Shown: positions 43,492 through 53,900 of the stretch, one piece after another
How positions within the stretch are numbered: the first letter of the stretch is position 1
How the letters are laid out: every line of letters starts with the position of its first letter
Assembly: GCA_008694505.1 (NCBI GenBank)
Contig: VZDJ01007749.1
Span: forward strand, 6,721,457-6,785,456
Direction of reading: 5' to 3'
Length of the DNA: 64,000 nucleotides
Origin: Cyanoderma ruficeps
Lineage: Eukaryota; Chordata; Aves; Passeriformes; Timaliidae
Notes under the pieces: generated by a model
Told to the model about the DNA's origin: nothing
The model's input: only the letters and a program-made list of their open reading frames with translations
Databases searched by the model: none
Position numbers and translations under genes: made by a program

Positions 43492-43929
43492 GTGAGATTA
43501 AACTCTCTGAACCTAGATTCCAACAGTGCTAGTGCTGCTGAACTTTGCTTACCTGCATTTGCTCTCAGCCTTGAACCAATTTCTTAGTAAGGGCATTGAC
43601 AGCCTCTGAATTACATCACAGTATCTGGGGTGAGCTGTAAGGAAATATAAGGACTCTAAGATAACCGAATTCAAAGTCATAAATAGTTTCAATACAATGG
43701 GTTTTTTTTAAGGCTGACATGTTGCAAATGTTAACTGCAATTGTTTTATTTAGATGCTCTGCAGACAGTTTGACACAGGCGTATGTCTGGTATCAGTTTC
43801 AGTCTAGAAATGCTGCTGATATAGAAAAAGAAGCTTTTACAATAGGACTCAATGCAATTTATGGTGACAAAATTAGTGGCTTTCTCTATGTGCTATGTTA
43901 CCTGGAAAAACTCATATGTAGACATAAAT

Positions 43930-43946
43930 ACACACACACACACACA
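43930..43946. repeat. (CA)n microsatellite
   Basis: A short pure run of about eight CA units. Confidence 0.9.
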
Positions 43947-45412
43947 TTTATATGAGAAACATAACAACACTTTTAAAAAAAGTGGAGTATTTGAAATATT
44001 TCAGGAAGCTTTATCCGGGTGATAGAGCAGAGACTGACTGGATGTGTCCTAAAGTATGAAAAAAGCTTTTTTTTCTGGGTATTAAGTGCAGAGAATGGTG
44101 ATTTGTAACTAAAAAACTGAATGACCATCTTAAAATAGGAAAAAAAAAATAACAAAAAGAAGACATTCCAGCCTAGGAATTAAATAATCCCACAGCCTCA
44201 TCATTCAGATTGACCCACCAGTATATTCAAGTTAAATTTGCACGAAAAATATGTTCTTGGGCCAAACTCCAGTAGAGTTTCTCCCCGGGACAGTTTCAGG
44301 ACTGTCATGAGGAGTCACAGCTGTAATTAAGAATCCAGGAACATTCACCTCTGTACTCTGCCAAGGACACTGATAAAACTTTCCCCCAGACTACCAAAGT
44401 CTCGCTGGTCTAGGCTTCTGCTCCCTGGATTGAAGCAGACCTAACGACTTCCCAGCTGTTCCACCTTTCAGTCTAAGCCAAGAAACCCCATCTTCCTCTT
44501 CCAGGTGTGAGAGGGAGACACAAATAAAATGAGCAAGGAATGAGGAACTAACCATCCTCCACAATTAGGTCTGTTGGCCAGTGTTTATTTTGTTCTTCAT
44601 TTTGTGGTTGAATTTATCTGTGGCAGAAGCCAACCACATGGTTTCCATCTAGATTTGCTATGAATTTGGTCCATGATTCCTAATTTAGAGAAGCAAACTT
44701 CACAGCCAAGGCTTTCACCAGGTCTTCTTGGAATGAAGCTTAAAGGCCCTCTCACAGCCACCTATTGCATTTCAGGCTTGGGATGCTGCCTTTAAATGTC
44801 ATGTGCCCAGGATCAGCCTCAGTTTTTTAGTACTAATGTAGAATTTTCCTCCCCACAGCCTTAAAGAGGCATAACTCCTTCATTATATAGCAGAGTGTGG
44901 GTGTTGGCTTCTTTCATTCTCTAGTTTCTTCCAGGTGATTCCTGAAATGTTATTTGTAAATAATTTTTTATGATGGGTTAAAAATTAAAGTCTGACAGGA
45001 CTTTGATAGGCAGAATGGAGAGCGATCTCTCTTACTAGTAATTCTAATAGTTCCTTTTTTTCATGATTCTCCTTGCTATCCAAATTCTACAGAAGCACAA
45101 GACTATGAGTGACCTTATTTTCATTCAGCAGTAGAAAATTGCCATCATTACTGCTGTTATTGTTTTCTTATTTCATAATTACAGCGATATCCTGCTTTCA
45201 ATGGCTGGTGATGGCTTCTCTGGAAGTAATTAAGTAGATTTTCACCAGCCACCTTGAAAATTAATAACTTAAGGAGAATGTTGTACAAATCTGCAAAACC
45301 AAGAGTGGCATAGGGAAGGTCAGTAGCCATTGAATGTTTGTCCTGTCTTCTGAAACAAGAACATATTAAGTGAAACTAGCAGAATTCAGATTCAAAACAA
45401 GGAGAAAAAGGC

Positions 45413-45760
45413 AAGAGGCTGAGAGAGCTGAGGTTGTTCAGCCTGGAGAAGGGAAGGCTCTGGGGAGACCTTAAGGCACCTTCCATTATCTAAAGGAGTC
45501 TACAAGAGAGCAGAAGAGGGACTTTTTACAAGGGCTGGTAGTGACAGGACAAGAGGGAATGGCTTCAAATTGGCAGAGGATAGGTTTAGATGAGATATTG
45601 AGAAGAAATTCTTTACTCTGAAGGTGGGGAGTACATTGCCCAGAGAAGCTGTGGCTGCCCCATCCTTTGGAAGTGTTCCTGGCCAGGTTGGATGGGGCTT
45701 TGAGCAACCTGCCCATGTCTCTTCCTGTGGCAGGGAGGTTCCAAACTAAACTATGATATG
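45413..45760 (+). mobile_element. CR1 LINE 3' fragment
   Basis: Sense CR1 words are visible: GTTGTTCAGCCTGGAGAAGG, CTCTGGGGAGACCTTAAGG, GACAGGACAAGAGGGAATGG, GGATAGGTTTAGATGAGATA and GGTTGGATGGGGCTTTGAGC. About 350 bases, non-coding. The − strand ORF across it is an artefact of the repeat. Confidence 0.88.
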
Positions 45761-46957
45761 GTTCTTCACACCATGAGAGGTGATGTGTGGAGCTTGTTTC
45801 CAATTTATGTTGAAGTCTGCCTTGCTGAGTGAGAGGCTGGACTAGGACATGAAATAAAAATCCTTGGAGGGCTACTAGATACAAATATCTAGTCAGAAAC
45901 TCACTTGGGCTGAAAATAATTGAAGAATAAAAGAGTATTAAGGGAAAGTATAATATATATTTACCCTGCTTTACTGTCACCTAAGCATCCCCTTATGGCC
46001 ACAGGTGGGGACAGCCTCTTGGCTGCCAATGGCTAAGTGCTAAAAATTCTTATGTTGAGTACTTTGAAAGCTTGATACGAAGAGATCTTTAAGCTTACAG
46101 GAGTGCTTTGCATCTTTGGGGTTCAGATGGTAAATTTGTAATAATTTTAGAACTTCTGAAGAATTTTTCTAATTTCTGTTTCTGATTAGGATGAGGAAAC
46201 TGCAGGTTTTCCAGCAGTGTGGTAGCTGAAACTAAAATTGGCAAATCATTTAGAAAACTAAGGTGCTGGACAACCTTTTCCGTACCTCCTAAGAACTTGT
46301 TCCAACTCAGCATAGTCAGAAATAGAGAGCCTGGGATATTCAGACTGCTTTTTTGTTTAATAATATGTAGCTTGTTCGGGCCATCTCAGGACAGGATGAA
46401 TAGGTGAAATCATAACATTCTACTGTTGAATGTCTACAGTCAGTGTAAAACACACACAGATGCCAAGCACACTGCAGTGCAATCATACATGTGGCTCCTT
46501 TCTAAAAGGATTCGAGACCAAATGTTCTGATACTGTAGGTGGCTTTGCGCAGGCAAAATGGAGGTGCCAGAAAGGGGGAAGAGCCTGAGTGAAAACTGGT
46601 AATGGGGTCAGTGACTCCCATTCAGGATCATGGCTTTCTTTTGGATGGTGTGGGAGGAGATCAAAGCGTAAAAGAGCTACAGGGATAACACAAACTTTAT
46701 TCTGAAGATTCACCTGAATTAATTATTCTTGTTATTGAAAACAACAACTTATTGAATGAGAATGATAAGGGTAACTTTGCTTACCTGGCAGTTTTATGAG
46801 TTGTTTGTCTTTAGGTGATTGTGACACCTGGATAAAGAGGGACAGGGAGATTTGGATGCACAATGAGAAAAGTAAAACTTTGGATGTCCAAGCAGCTTCT
46901 AAGCAGCCTTAGTGCAAAGGGAAAGGCCCTTCCATGAATGAAAAGCTGGTCAGAAGA

Positions 46958-47513
46958 TGTCTTTGTTTTGGCTGGGATAGTTAATTTTCTTCATAGAAAC
47001 TGGTACAACTGTATTTTGGATTCAGCATGAGGAAAACATTGATAGCACTCCGATGTTTTAGTGGCTGCTGAGTAGTGCTTACTCCAAGTCAAGGACTTTT
47101 CAATTTTCCGTCCTCTGCCAGTGATGAGTTGCACAAGAAGCTGAGAGGAAGCACAGCCAGAACAGGCAGGACCTGAACTGGTCAAAGGGATATTCCATAC
47201 CACAGAGTCATTCTCAGAACATGAGCTGAGAAGAGCTGGCCAGGAGTCATTGGTCACTGCTGGGGGATGAGCTGGGCATCAACCAGAGGACAGTGAGCAA
47301 CTGTTTGTGTATCACTTGCTTCTTTGGTTTATTTTTGTTTTGGTTTTCTGGGTTTGGTTGTTAGTTTTTACATTGTTTCAATTATTAAACTGTTCTTATC
47401 TCAACCCATAAGGTTTTTAATTTTTTTTTTCTGATTCTCCTCCCTATTCTCCTGGAGCTGGAAGAGAGCAAGCTGCTGTGTGACAGAGTTGCCAGCTGGG
47501 CTTAAGCTATGAT
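46958..47513 (+). mobile_element. Solo LTR, avian ERVL-like
   Basis: The sequence begins TGTCTTTGTTTTGGCTGGGA and carries AAAGGGATATTCCATACCAC mid-way, ATTAAACTGTTCTTATCTCA with an LTR-type poly(A) region near 47385, and ends near GCCAGCTGGGCTTAAGC. These words resemble a common avian ERVL-type LTR family as I remember it. AGAAGA occurs directly at both edges (46952-46957 and 47514-47519), fitting a target-site duplication. No gag, pol or env sequence is present between or beside it, so this is a solo LTR with no coding capacity. Confidence 0.7.
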
Positions 47514-49382
47514 AGAAGATGAGAAACAGAAAGGCAGAAGTGAATGATCAGTTCCATAAAAATGTGTGCTAAATGTTCAGAAGAGAAAAGTGAATCAAAA
47601 ATGAGACCATACAGGGAAAGGATAAAGAGGACAATCAGGACTTTTGCTGTTCCTCTGTACCAGTGTATCTGTGTATCTCCTGTTCCTCTGTATCTGCCCA
47701 GTGTTTTGAAGACTCTGCAGGTTTGGTTCCCTCATCTCCCAAAGGTGTAGATGGGAACTGGAATCAGTCCAGACACGAATCTGTGGTCTGACCCAGCAGA
47801 CATTGCTCTGCTCCTGTGTTGTTGTGTGGCTGTTCTGTGACAAGCAGATGAAGATGTGTGAGCTTGACAGAAGTAATAATCAGTGGATCAGCAGATCCAG
47901 TGTCAGAGCTGAGGCTCTGAACACATACAGTTTTTGACACCTTCAGAGAGTCAGCTGTAATTGTGCTCCATGTCAGAGGTCTTAGTCACAGCCTTATTTG
48001 CTGAAAACAATATTTCTAACATTATTTCTTCAAAATAACTGTTATTTTTATGGTTTGAAGTGAGTTCAGGGCTATGAAACTTCCTTTTTTTTTTCAAAGA
48101 GTGTTGATGTATATTTTTCACAGGAGGATTAATGATGCTTCAGCTACTGTATTATGTCTTCCTAAAATAAAAGCCACTGTAAATTCCTTTCAGTTCTAGG
48201 AAGGTGTAATTAGCCAGGCTTCAGAGAGCTGTCTTGTTTTCTTTTTTGATTGTCAGTGAAATGTCAGAGGCGGGGTTTTCTATCATTAATTATAGTACAG
48301 AAGATATAGTCTGTCATTTTAAAATTTATATCTGACTATTAATCTTCCTATAACTTATACTTTTATTCTTATTGTTCTACCTATGTGCTTTTGTTTACAA
48401 CCATTAAGCATCTCTCATCCTATGTCGGTAGTTGTAATTCTAGAGCTGAAATGTGTGTTGATGAACGTTATTCTATCCTCTCCCACAGCTGTGTTTATTT
48501 TTATGATAAGGCTCATTTCAATCAATTTATTTTTATGCATTTGTTAATTCGCATATTGCAGGATATTGAATGTGTGAATCTCTGCTTAGCCGGGAGTTGT
48601 GTGTTAATTCCTTGCAGGGATGACTATCCCCTGAAAGTCTACTCAAGTCCACTCCAGAGGTTACTACATATTTTGGGTTCTGTGCACAGAATTAGGTGAA
48701 ATGGAGAGGCCTCATTTAAAAGATGTATTCAAGCAAGGGCTCAATCAACAGCAGTAACAATGCAATTGCTTCAGAGTTAGAACAAAGAGGAAATTCCTGA
48801 GGTCCTTAAGGAATTTGTGGTTGTAGAGAGCACTGCTTTAGGTAGGTGGGACAAGATAGCATTTCCTGGCTTTGCTGGTTTAAAATCTGACAGCAATGGG
48901 TGCTTTGTCGAGCGTGGTGAAATGTGTGATGTGGCACTTCAGTGTGAATCGTAGCTGCTGAAGTGGTACCTCAGCACTGGTTTGCCTCTGGCATAGCTGA
49001 AATGCTCCAGACTCTCACAGGATAACATTTTCAGGACATAATTTTCTCTAGGTCTTACATATTTTATTTATTATTTTTGGGCCCAGTTCTGATACTGAGA
49101 ACCCCATAGTTGAGGATGACTTGATTTTACAATAGCCCTTTTAGTTGTTCAATTTGAAACAATGCATCAGTAGTCCAGATTTGTCCTTTTTCCATCTGCA
49201 AGCAGGGTTGTCATTTTTGCAAGAACTGTCGTAAGAACAACAGCAACAAAACATCTATAAATAAAAGCTACAGGTTTACTACCTAATCATGGTTCTTGTA
49301 GAGTATCCTGTAGGTTAAAAAGTGCATGCAATTATTTTTCTTGTAGGGTAGTGATAGACTTGTGAACACTAAGGTACTATTT

Positions 49383-49955
49383 TCATAGAATCATAGAATG
49401 TTAAGGGTTGGAATGGACCTTAAAGATCAAGTTCCAACCCCTCACCATGGGCAGGGACACCTCTCACTAGACCAGGTTTCCCAGAGCCCCATCCAACCTG
49501 GCCTTGAACACTGACAGGGATGGGGCATCCACAACTTCCCTGGGCAACTTGTGCCAGTATCTTACCACCCTAAATTTGCCTCTTTCTGTTTGTAGCCATT
49601 ACTCCTTGCTCTATAACTACCATTACTGATGAAGAGTATCTCTCTCTGGCTTCCCTGTAGCCCCACTCCAGATACTGGAAGGCTGCTATGAGGTCTCTCC
49701 ACAATCTTCTCCACGATGAACAGCCCCAGCATTCTCAGCCTGTCTTCACAGGTGAGGTGCCCCAGTCCTCTTGTCAAATTCATGGTCTCCTCTGGACTTG
49801 TTCCAACAGCTCCATGTTCTTCTTATGTTGGGGTCACCAGATCTGGATGCAACACCACAGGTGGGGTCTCACCAGAGCAGAGTAGAGGAGAATCACCTTC
49901 AACCTTCTGGCCACTCTGCTTTAGATGCAGCCCAGGATTCATTTGGCTTTTTGAC
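49383..49955 (-). mobile_element. CR1 LINE 3' fragment upstream of SLC30A10
   Basis: The complement of CR1 is clear: TCATAGAATCATAGAATG (two copies of the terminal 8-base repeat), TTGGAATGGACCTTAAAGAT, CACTAGACCAGGTTTCCCAG, CAGCCTGTCTTCACAGGTGA, GGTGGGGTCTCACCAGAGCA and GATGCAGCCCAGGATTCATT. It ends about 150-300 bases before the SLC30A10 CpG island. Confidence 0.92.
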
Positions 49956-50314
49956 ACACCTTTTTAAAGGTTGGTGGCTGGAAATGAGCTGGTTCAGTAG
50001 ATGGCACTCTGTCCTTTGGTTTGGCACTTTCATCGCCAGTAAAGCACCAAAGGTCGGTAATTATTGGATCCGTCGCTGGAATCTCACCGTCTCGGGGTGG
50101 CAGGAGCGCAGGCAGGACAGCCTTGGGTAGCTCTGCCTGCCCCAGAGGGCCCTTCCCCCGCCGCCGCGCCGGCTCCGCTCCTCCCCCGCCGCCCATCTAT
50201 CTCCTCTTTATTCCAGGTTTGGCTGATTTCGCGTCTCCCGCCGCCGTCGCTCGGGGCCGGCGGTGCCCGGGGCGGGGCGGAGCGGGGCGGTGTCCCCGGG
50301 CGGGGCGGTGCGGA

Positions 50315-50340
50315 CCGGGCCGGGCCGGGCCGGGCCGGGT
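50315..50340 (+). repeat. GGGCC tandem repeat in the SLC30A10 5' region
   Basis: Five GGG runs spaced by CC (50317-50339) form a perfect pentamer array about 72-94 bases before the ATG. With four or more G3 runs and 2-base loops it fits a G-quadruplex pattern on the + strand and in the RNA if transcribed. Confidence 0.8.
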
Positions 50341-50410
50341 TGTCCGCACTTATTGCGGGCGGGCGGCGGCGCTGGCGCGGAGCGTTACCGGCCGGCAGCG
50401 CACGGCCGCC

Positions 50411-50924
50411 ATGGGGCGGTACTCGGGCAAGACGTGCCGCCTCATCTTCATGCTGGTGCTCACCGCCGGCTTCTTCGTGGCCGAGCTGGTGTCCGGGTAC
50501 CTGGGTAACTCCATCGCGCTGGTGTCCGACTCCTTCAACATGCTGTCGGACCTCATCTCCCTCTGCGTGGGGCTCTCCACCGGGCGCATCGCCCGCCGCA
50601 GCCGCCGCGGTCCCCGCGCCACCTACGGCTACAGCCGCGCCGAGGCAGTGGGAGCGCTCTGCAACGCCGTCTTCCTCACCGCCCTCTGCTTCACCATCCT
50701 CGTGGACTCCATCCTCCGCCTCGCCCGGCCCGAGCCCATAGACGACGCCCAGCTGGTGCTCATCGTCGGCACCCTCGGCCTCGCCGTCAACGTCGTGGGG
50801 CTCCTCGTCTTCCAGGACTGGGGCGCCTGCTGCCGTAGGCGACGCCGGTCCCCCCGTCCCCCCGCGGCCGCCGCGCTGCGGGACGTGCCCGGTGGCACCC
50901 CGGACGGCCAGGAGGATGAAGCAG
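50411..50924 (+). CDS. SLC30A10: SLC30A10 exon 1: TM1-4 and start of loop
   Basis: It encodes MGRYSGKTCRLIFMLVLTAG, the TM2 stretch SIALVSDSFNMLSDLISLCV with N43 and D47, TM3 (AVGALCNAVFLTALCFTILV) and TM4 (QLVLIVGTLGLAVNVVGLLV), then an Arg/Pro-rich cytosolic loop. It ends in phase 1 at GCAG|GTGCCT. Third codon positions are very GC-rich. Confidence 0.96.
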
Positions 50925-53900
50925 GTGCCTTTCGGCTGCGCTTCGCCTTCCCCTCGTGTCCCGCATCTCTCCCCACCCCTCCCTCCCTTCAGCATCATCC
51001 CTCTCACCCCCCGCACCGTTCCCCATCCCCTCTCTCCCTCTCGTTTTCCCTCGGGACCCGCTGAGCTATTGGCCCAATCCTCTGGGCCCTTTCAGAGCTC
51101 CAAGGCCACCCGGGGGCCCCGGGGGGTTTCACTAAGCTCACTCAGGCACCCGCTGCCCCTTTCACCTTGTACTTTAGCCCGGGCTGCTGGGTGTCCCCTC
51201 CGGATGAGGGAAGGAGGCGTTGCCCAGGGGAGCTGCACGGGAAATGTTTTTGCTTGTTTTTGTTTTTCTTGTCATTTTTGAAGTAAGTTGGTTTTGAGAA
51301 GGTTGATGTTTTTTCTGTTTGTAGAACTTATACACAACACAGCGTTTCTTCTTTGAATGCAGGTGATTCACCAAATGACCAAAAGAGCCCTGAAGAGGGG
51401 TCTGAGAAGAAAAAAGAGAAAAAGTCTGAAGCCTTGAACATCAGAGGTATGGCATAAGGAGCATACTGCTAATGTTAAATTAATTTCAAACACTTTATGA
51501 TTTCCATTTCAGCTTTACATACACACCCACAAATATCCGTAAGAAAGGGAATCTTCTATGTAATTGGATGCAGTTATCCCTAGCAGAAATATTTTGATTT
51601 TATGGAATAGCATAAGTAGTAACAAAATAGTGTCATGCTTATTTGGCTTTGAGTGTGCTCATGTGTTGATTTTTATTCTTAGAAGAGTGCAGCTGAACAT
51701 TTGGAAAGGACACAAACTCTGTTGCACTAAGCTCAAGTCATAAGAGGCTTTACAGGAAGGTAACACAGGTAGCTATGAGGTGCATCTTTGAGTGTCACTG
51801 ATGTAGTAGTTGAGCAGTTTTCAACCTTAAAATACTTTTGGGCAGAAAACAGAAATCCTTCTAAACCCCCAGGTTGATAACGTTTTGTTGTCACCATAAG
51901 GAAAAGGGTTCTGAAACTGGTGCTTCAGTGTGGTGTTTTTGCAGGTGTGAACCCATCCCTGTGAGTGTGTGATCAGCCTTTCCTATGGTTGTAATTTGGC
52001 AGGTCTCTGGGAATATGTGGGGTGAAACATAAAGCTACTCCTAAGAATAAATTACCCACATGTCTCTCCCTGTCTGTGTAAGTGTTTCTATGCATACACA
52101 TTTATGTATCTGCTCTGAGCAGAGCCAAAAGCAAGTGTCTTTGAGGAGATGAAATATTGAGTTTGTCTCCAAGGAAAGGACTGTCAGAAACCTCCATCAT
52201 AACTAGTTTCAGGTTTCTTATGGTCACTGATTAGCAGCTGATATTCCCCCAAGTTTTGCTTTGCATGAATTCAGCTTGAGAGGTCAATGTGGCAGCCAGG
52301 CTCTCGGGTTCACTGGGGGTATTTTATGTATGTCTGTTTTTAAAAAGTGTTTGCAGAGCTACATAAATGCATCTGTAGGGGAAGATGCTCTGGAAAATCA
52401 AACCATGTGCTAGAGCCACACTACTTGCTTGAATGTCTACAAGTTGGTGTCAGTGGATATTATGGCATTATAGTGGTAAGAGGGTTGGATCGGGATAAGC
52501 AAACTGTCACGCTCAGGGATGAAGAAGAGTGAGGAACCAATTACTTTAGAAAGGCCTTGCTTGCCTGAACCACAGTGCTTAGGTATAAAGATGCTGGAAG
52601 CTTTCAAAAAATATCTGAAGGAAAAGGAATTTTGTGACAGTTATTTTAAGGTATGTGTCATCTTTGATTTTTAAAAAGAAAATTTTAAGTGTTACTTTAG
52701 TATGTCACCTTTGAAAAATCTATTTTTATTGTCTTTATAAATATTCCTTGCTTCTGTAGTCATAAAGATATGCGCCTTTGAAATTCTGATTCAATCCATA
52801 CTTTTCCTTTTAAGTTAGTTACAAGCTGTATTTACTTCATAGTCACTTGGCAAAAAATTCTTTTGTTGTGGAACTGCAGCCTCCCTGAAAAACATGGCTG
52901 GACAAAATGGATTGGTAGAGGAATGGCTTCCTTGATTTTATAACTGGTAGGAACAGGAATCCACAAATTCTTCCTGGCAGGATTAATTATTGTAGTGTGA
53001 AATTATTCCTTTTACTGCTTGAGCATATGCAGAGTAGTTCAGTTTGGAATGCAAGCTGTTGGAAGCTGCTACCTATGGTCTTACCATACTGACTTCATTT
53101 AGTAAAAAATCCTTTTTAATTCCAGCTTATAATCATAACTTTTGGGATTTGATAGGGAAATGGATACATTTCTGTCTGAGCCCTAATTCTGTGATGCATT
53201 ACCAGGATTACGTCTTAACGATGTTAAGAATGTAAAGTAAACATTTTTCTAAATTCTGTATTCTCAATTACTAATTCATCAAAATTCTGACATAGTTAGG
53301 TTTTTTCTTAACTCTAAAGAAGGCTTTCTGAAACATTTTCCTGTTCTTTATAAGCGGTGCCCTCTTGTTAGTTGCCTGGGCAATGCAACTGCATCCTGCC
53401 TGTCCCTCTCGTTAGTGCAACAGCTGATAGCCCATGCTGAATCAGGACTATTTGTAAATGAAAAGGAAACACTGCAACACTGTTAGGAGGAGTAAAACCC
53501 CGTGGTAGTCTGCCAAATGGGGCAGAACATGCCTGACTCCAGCATAAAGAGCTGGACTCACCAGGAGCTTGTACTTTCTTATCTGATCCAAGTGATTTGG
53601 AGGAACTCCAGAGGTTGTGGCCTTCATTTCTCACACAGATCAAGGTGCGTGTACAGAGCTGGCAAGAAACAGCAGCACAGGCAGAGTTCTAGGGCTAATC
53701 CAGTATCCAGCATCATCAAAACTCTTTGTTGTGTTGGGAGTTTTGGGGGAGCCTTTTACAGCTTCTCACTTGAAAGTGTATGTGATATGGTTGTTAAAAA
53801 GAGATGGCTCATTTTCTTCTCTCACAGCCCCCAAACAAAAAGTACTGACAAAGAAATTCACTTCCTACAGAGAGAGATGTTCTGAATTAAGGCATGGGAT

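Larger units (their letters stand above)
37857..49382. other. Gap between the SLC30A10-like exon and SLC30A10
   Basis: I searched this region by eye for TM5 (HVMGDALGS-like), TM6 (DPSL/SSAFPLIKE-like) and C-terminal domain (HEVHxWEL-like) exons and found none. It contains a CR1 fragment (45413-45760), a solo LTR (46958-47513), a short (CA)n at 43930-43946 and an exon-like open stretch at 43293-43491. The rest is AT-rich with no feature I can support. Confidence 0.55.
50100..51240 (+). promoter_or_regulatory. SLC30A10: CpG island promoter of SLC30A10
   Basis: GC content and CpG density jump sharply here against an AT-rich background. GGGGCGG-type Sp1 boxes cluster at 50270-50310. No TATA box precedes the ATG at 50411, so dispersed initiation is expected. 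The island extends through exon 1 into the first intron. Confidence 0.8.

Noticed and set aside
45199..45234. MAGDGFSGS-like peptide resembling the TM5 HVMGDALGS motif
   Set aside because: No His before it, no hydrophobic helix after it, and a stop follows two codons later. Not a TM5 exon for the upstream TM1-4 exon.
45486..45980. 164-codon open frame on the − strand
   Set aside because: It largely overlaps the antisense of a CR1 3' fragment and its flank; no CR1 or other protein domain is recognisable.
50021..50410. Open frame extending about 130 codons upstream of the SLC30A10 ATG, in frame
   Set aside because: It contains no in-frame ATG, is Arg/Gly/Pro/Ala-rich as expected of CpG-island DNA, and the family protein starts at MGRYSG. 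Chance openness from high GC is the simplest explanation.
50084..51016. 310-codon open frame on the − strand over the SLC30A10 promoter and exon 1
   Set aside because: It is the antisense shadow of a GC-rich exon, low in complexity and resembling no family.
52347..52532. 61-codon + ORF inside SLC30A10 intron 2
   Set aside because: No family resemblance, no convincing donor at its end, and it is not needed for the SLC30A10 frame.
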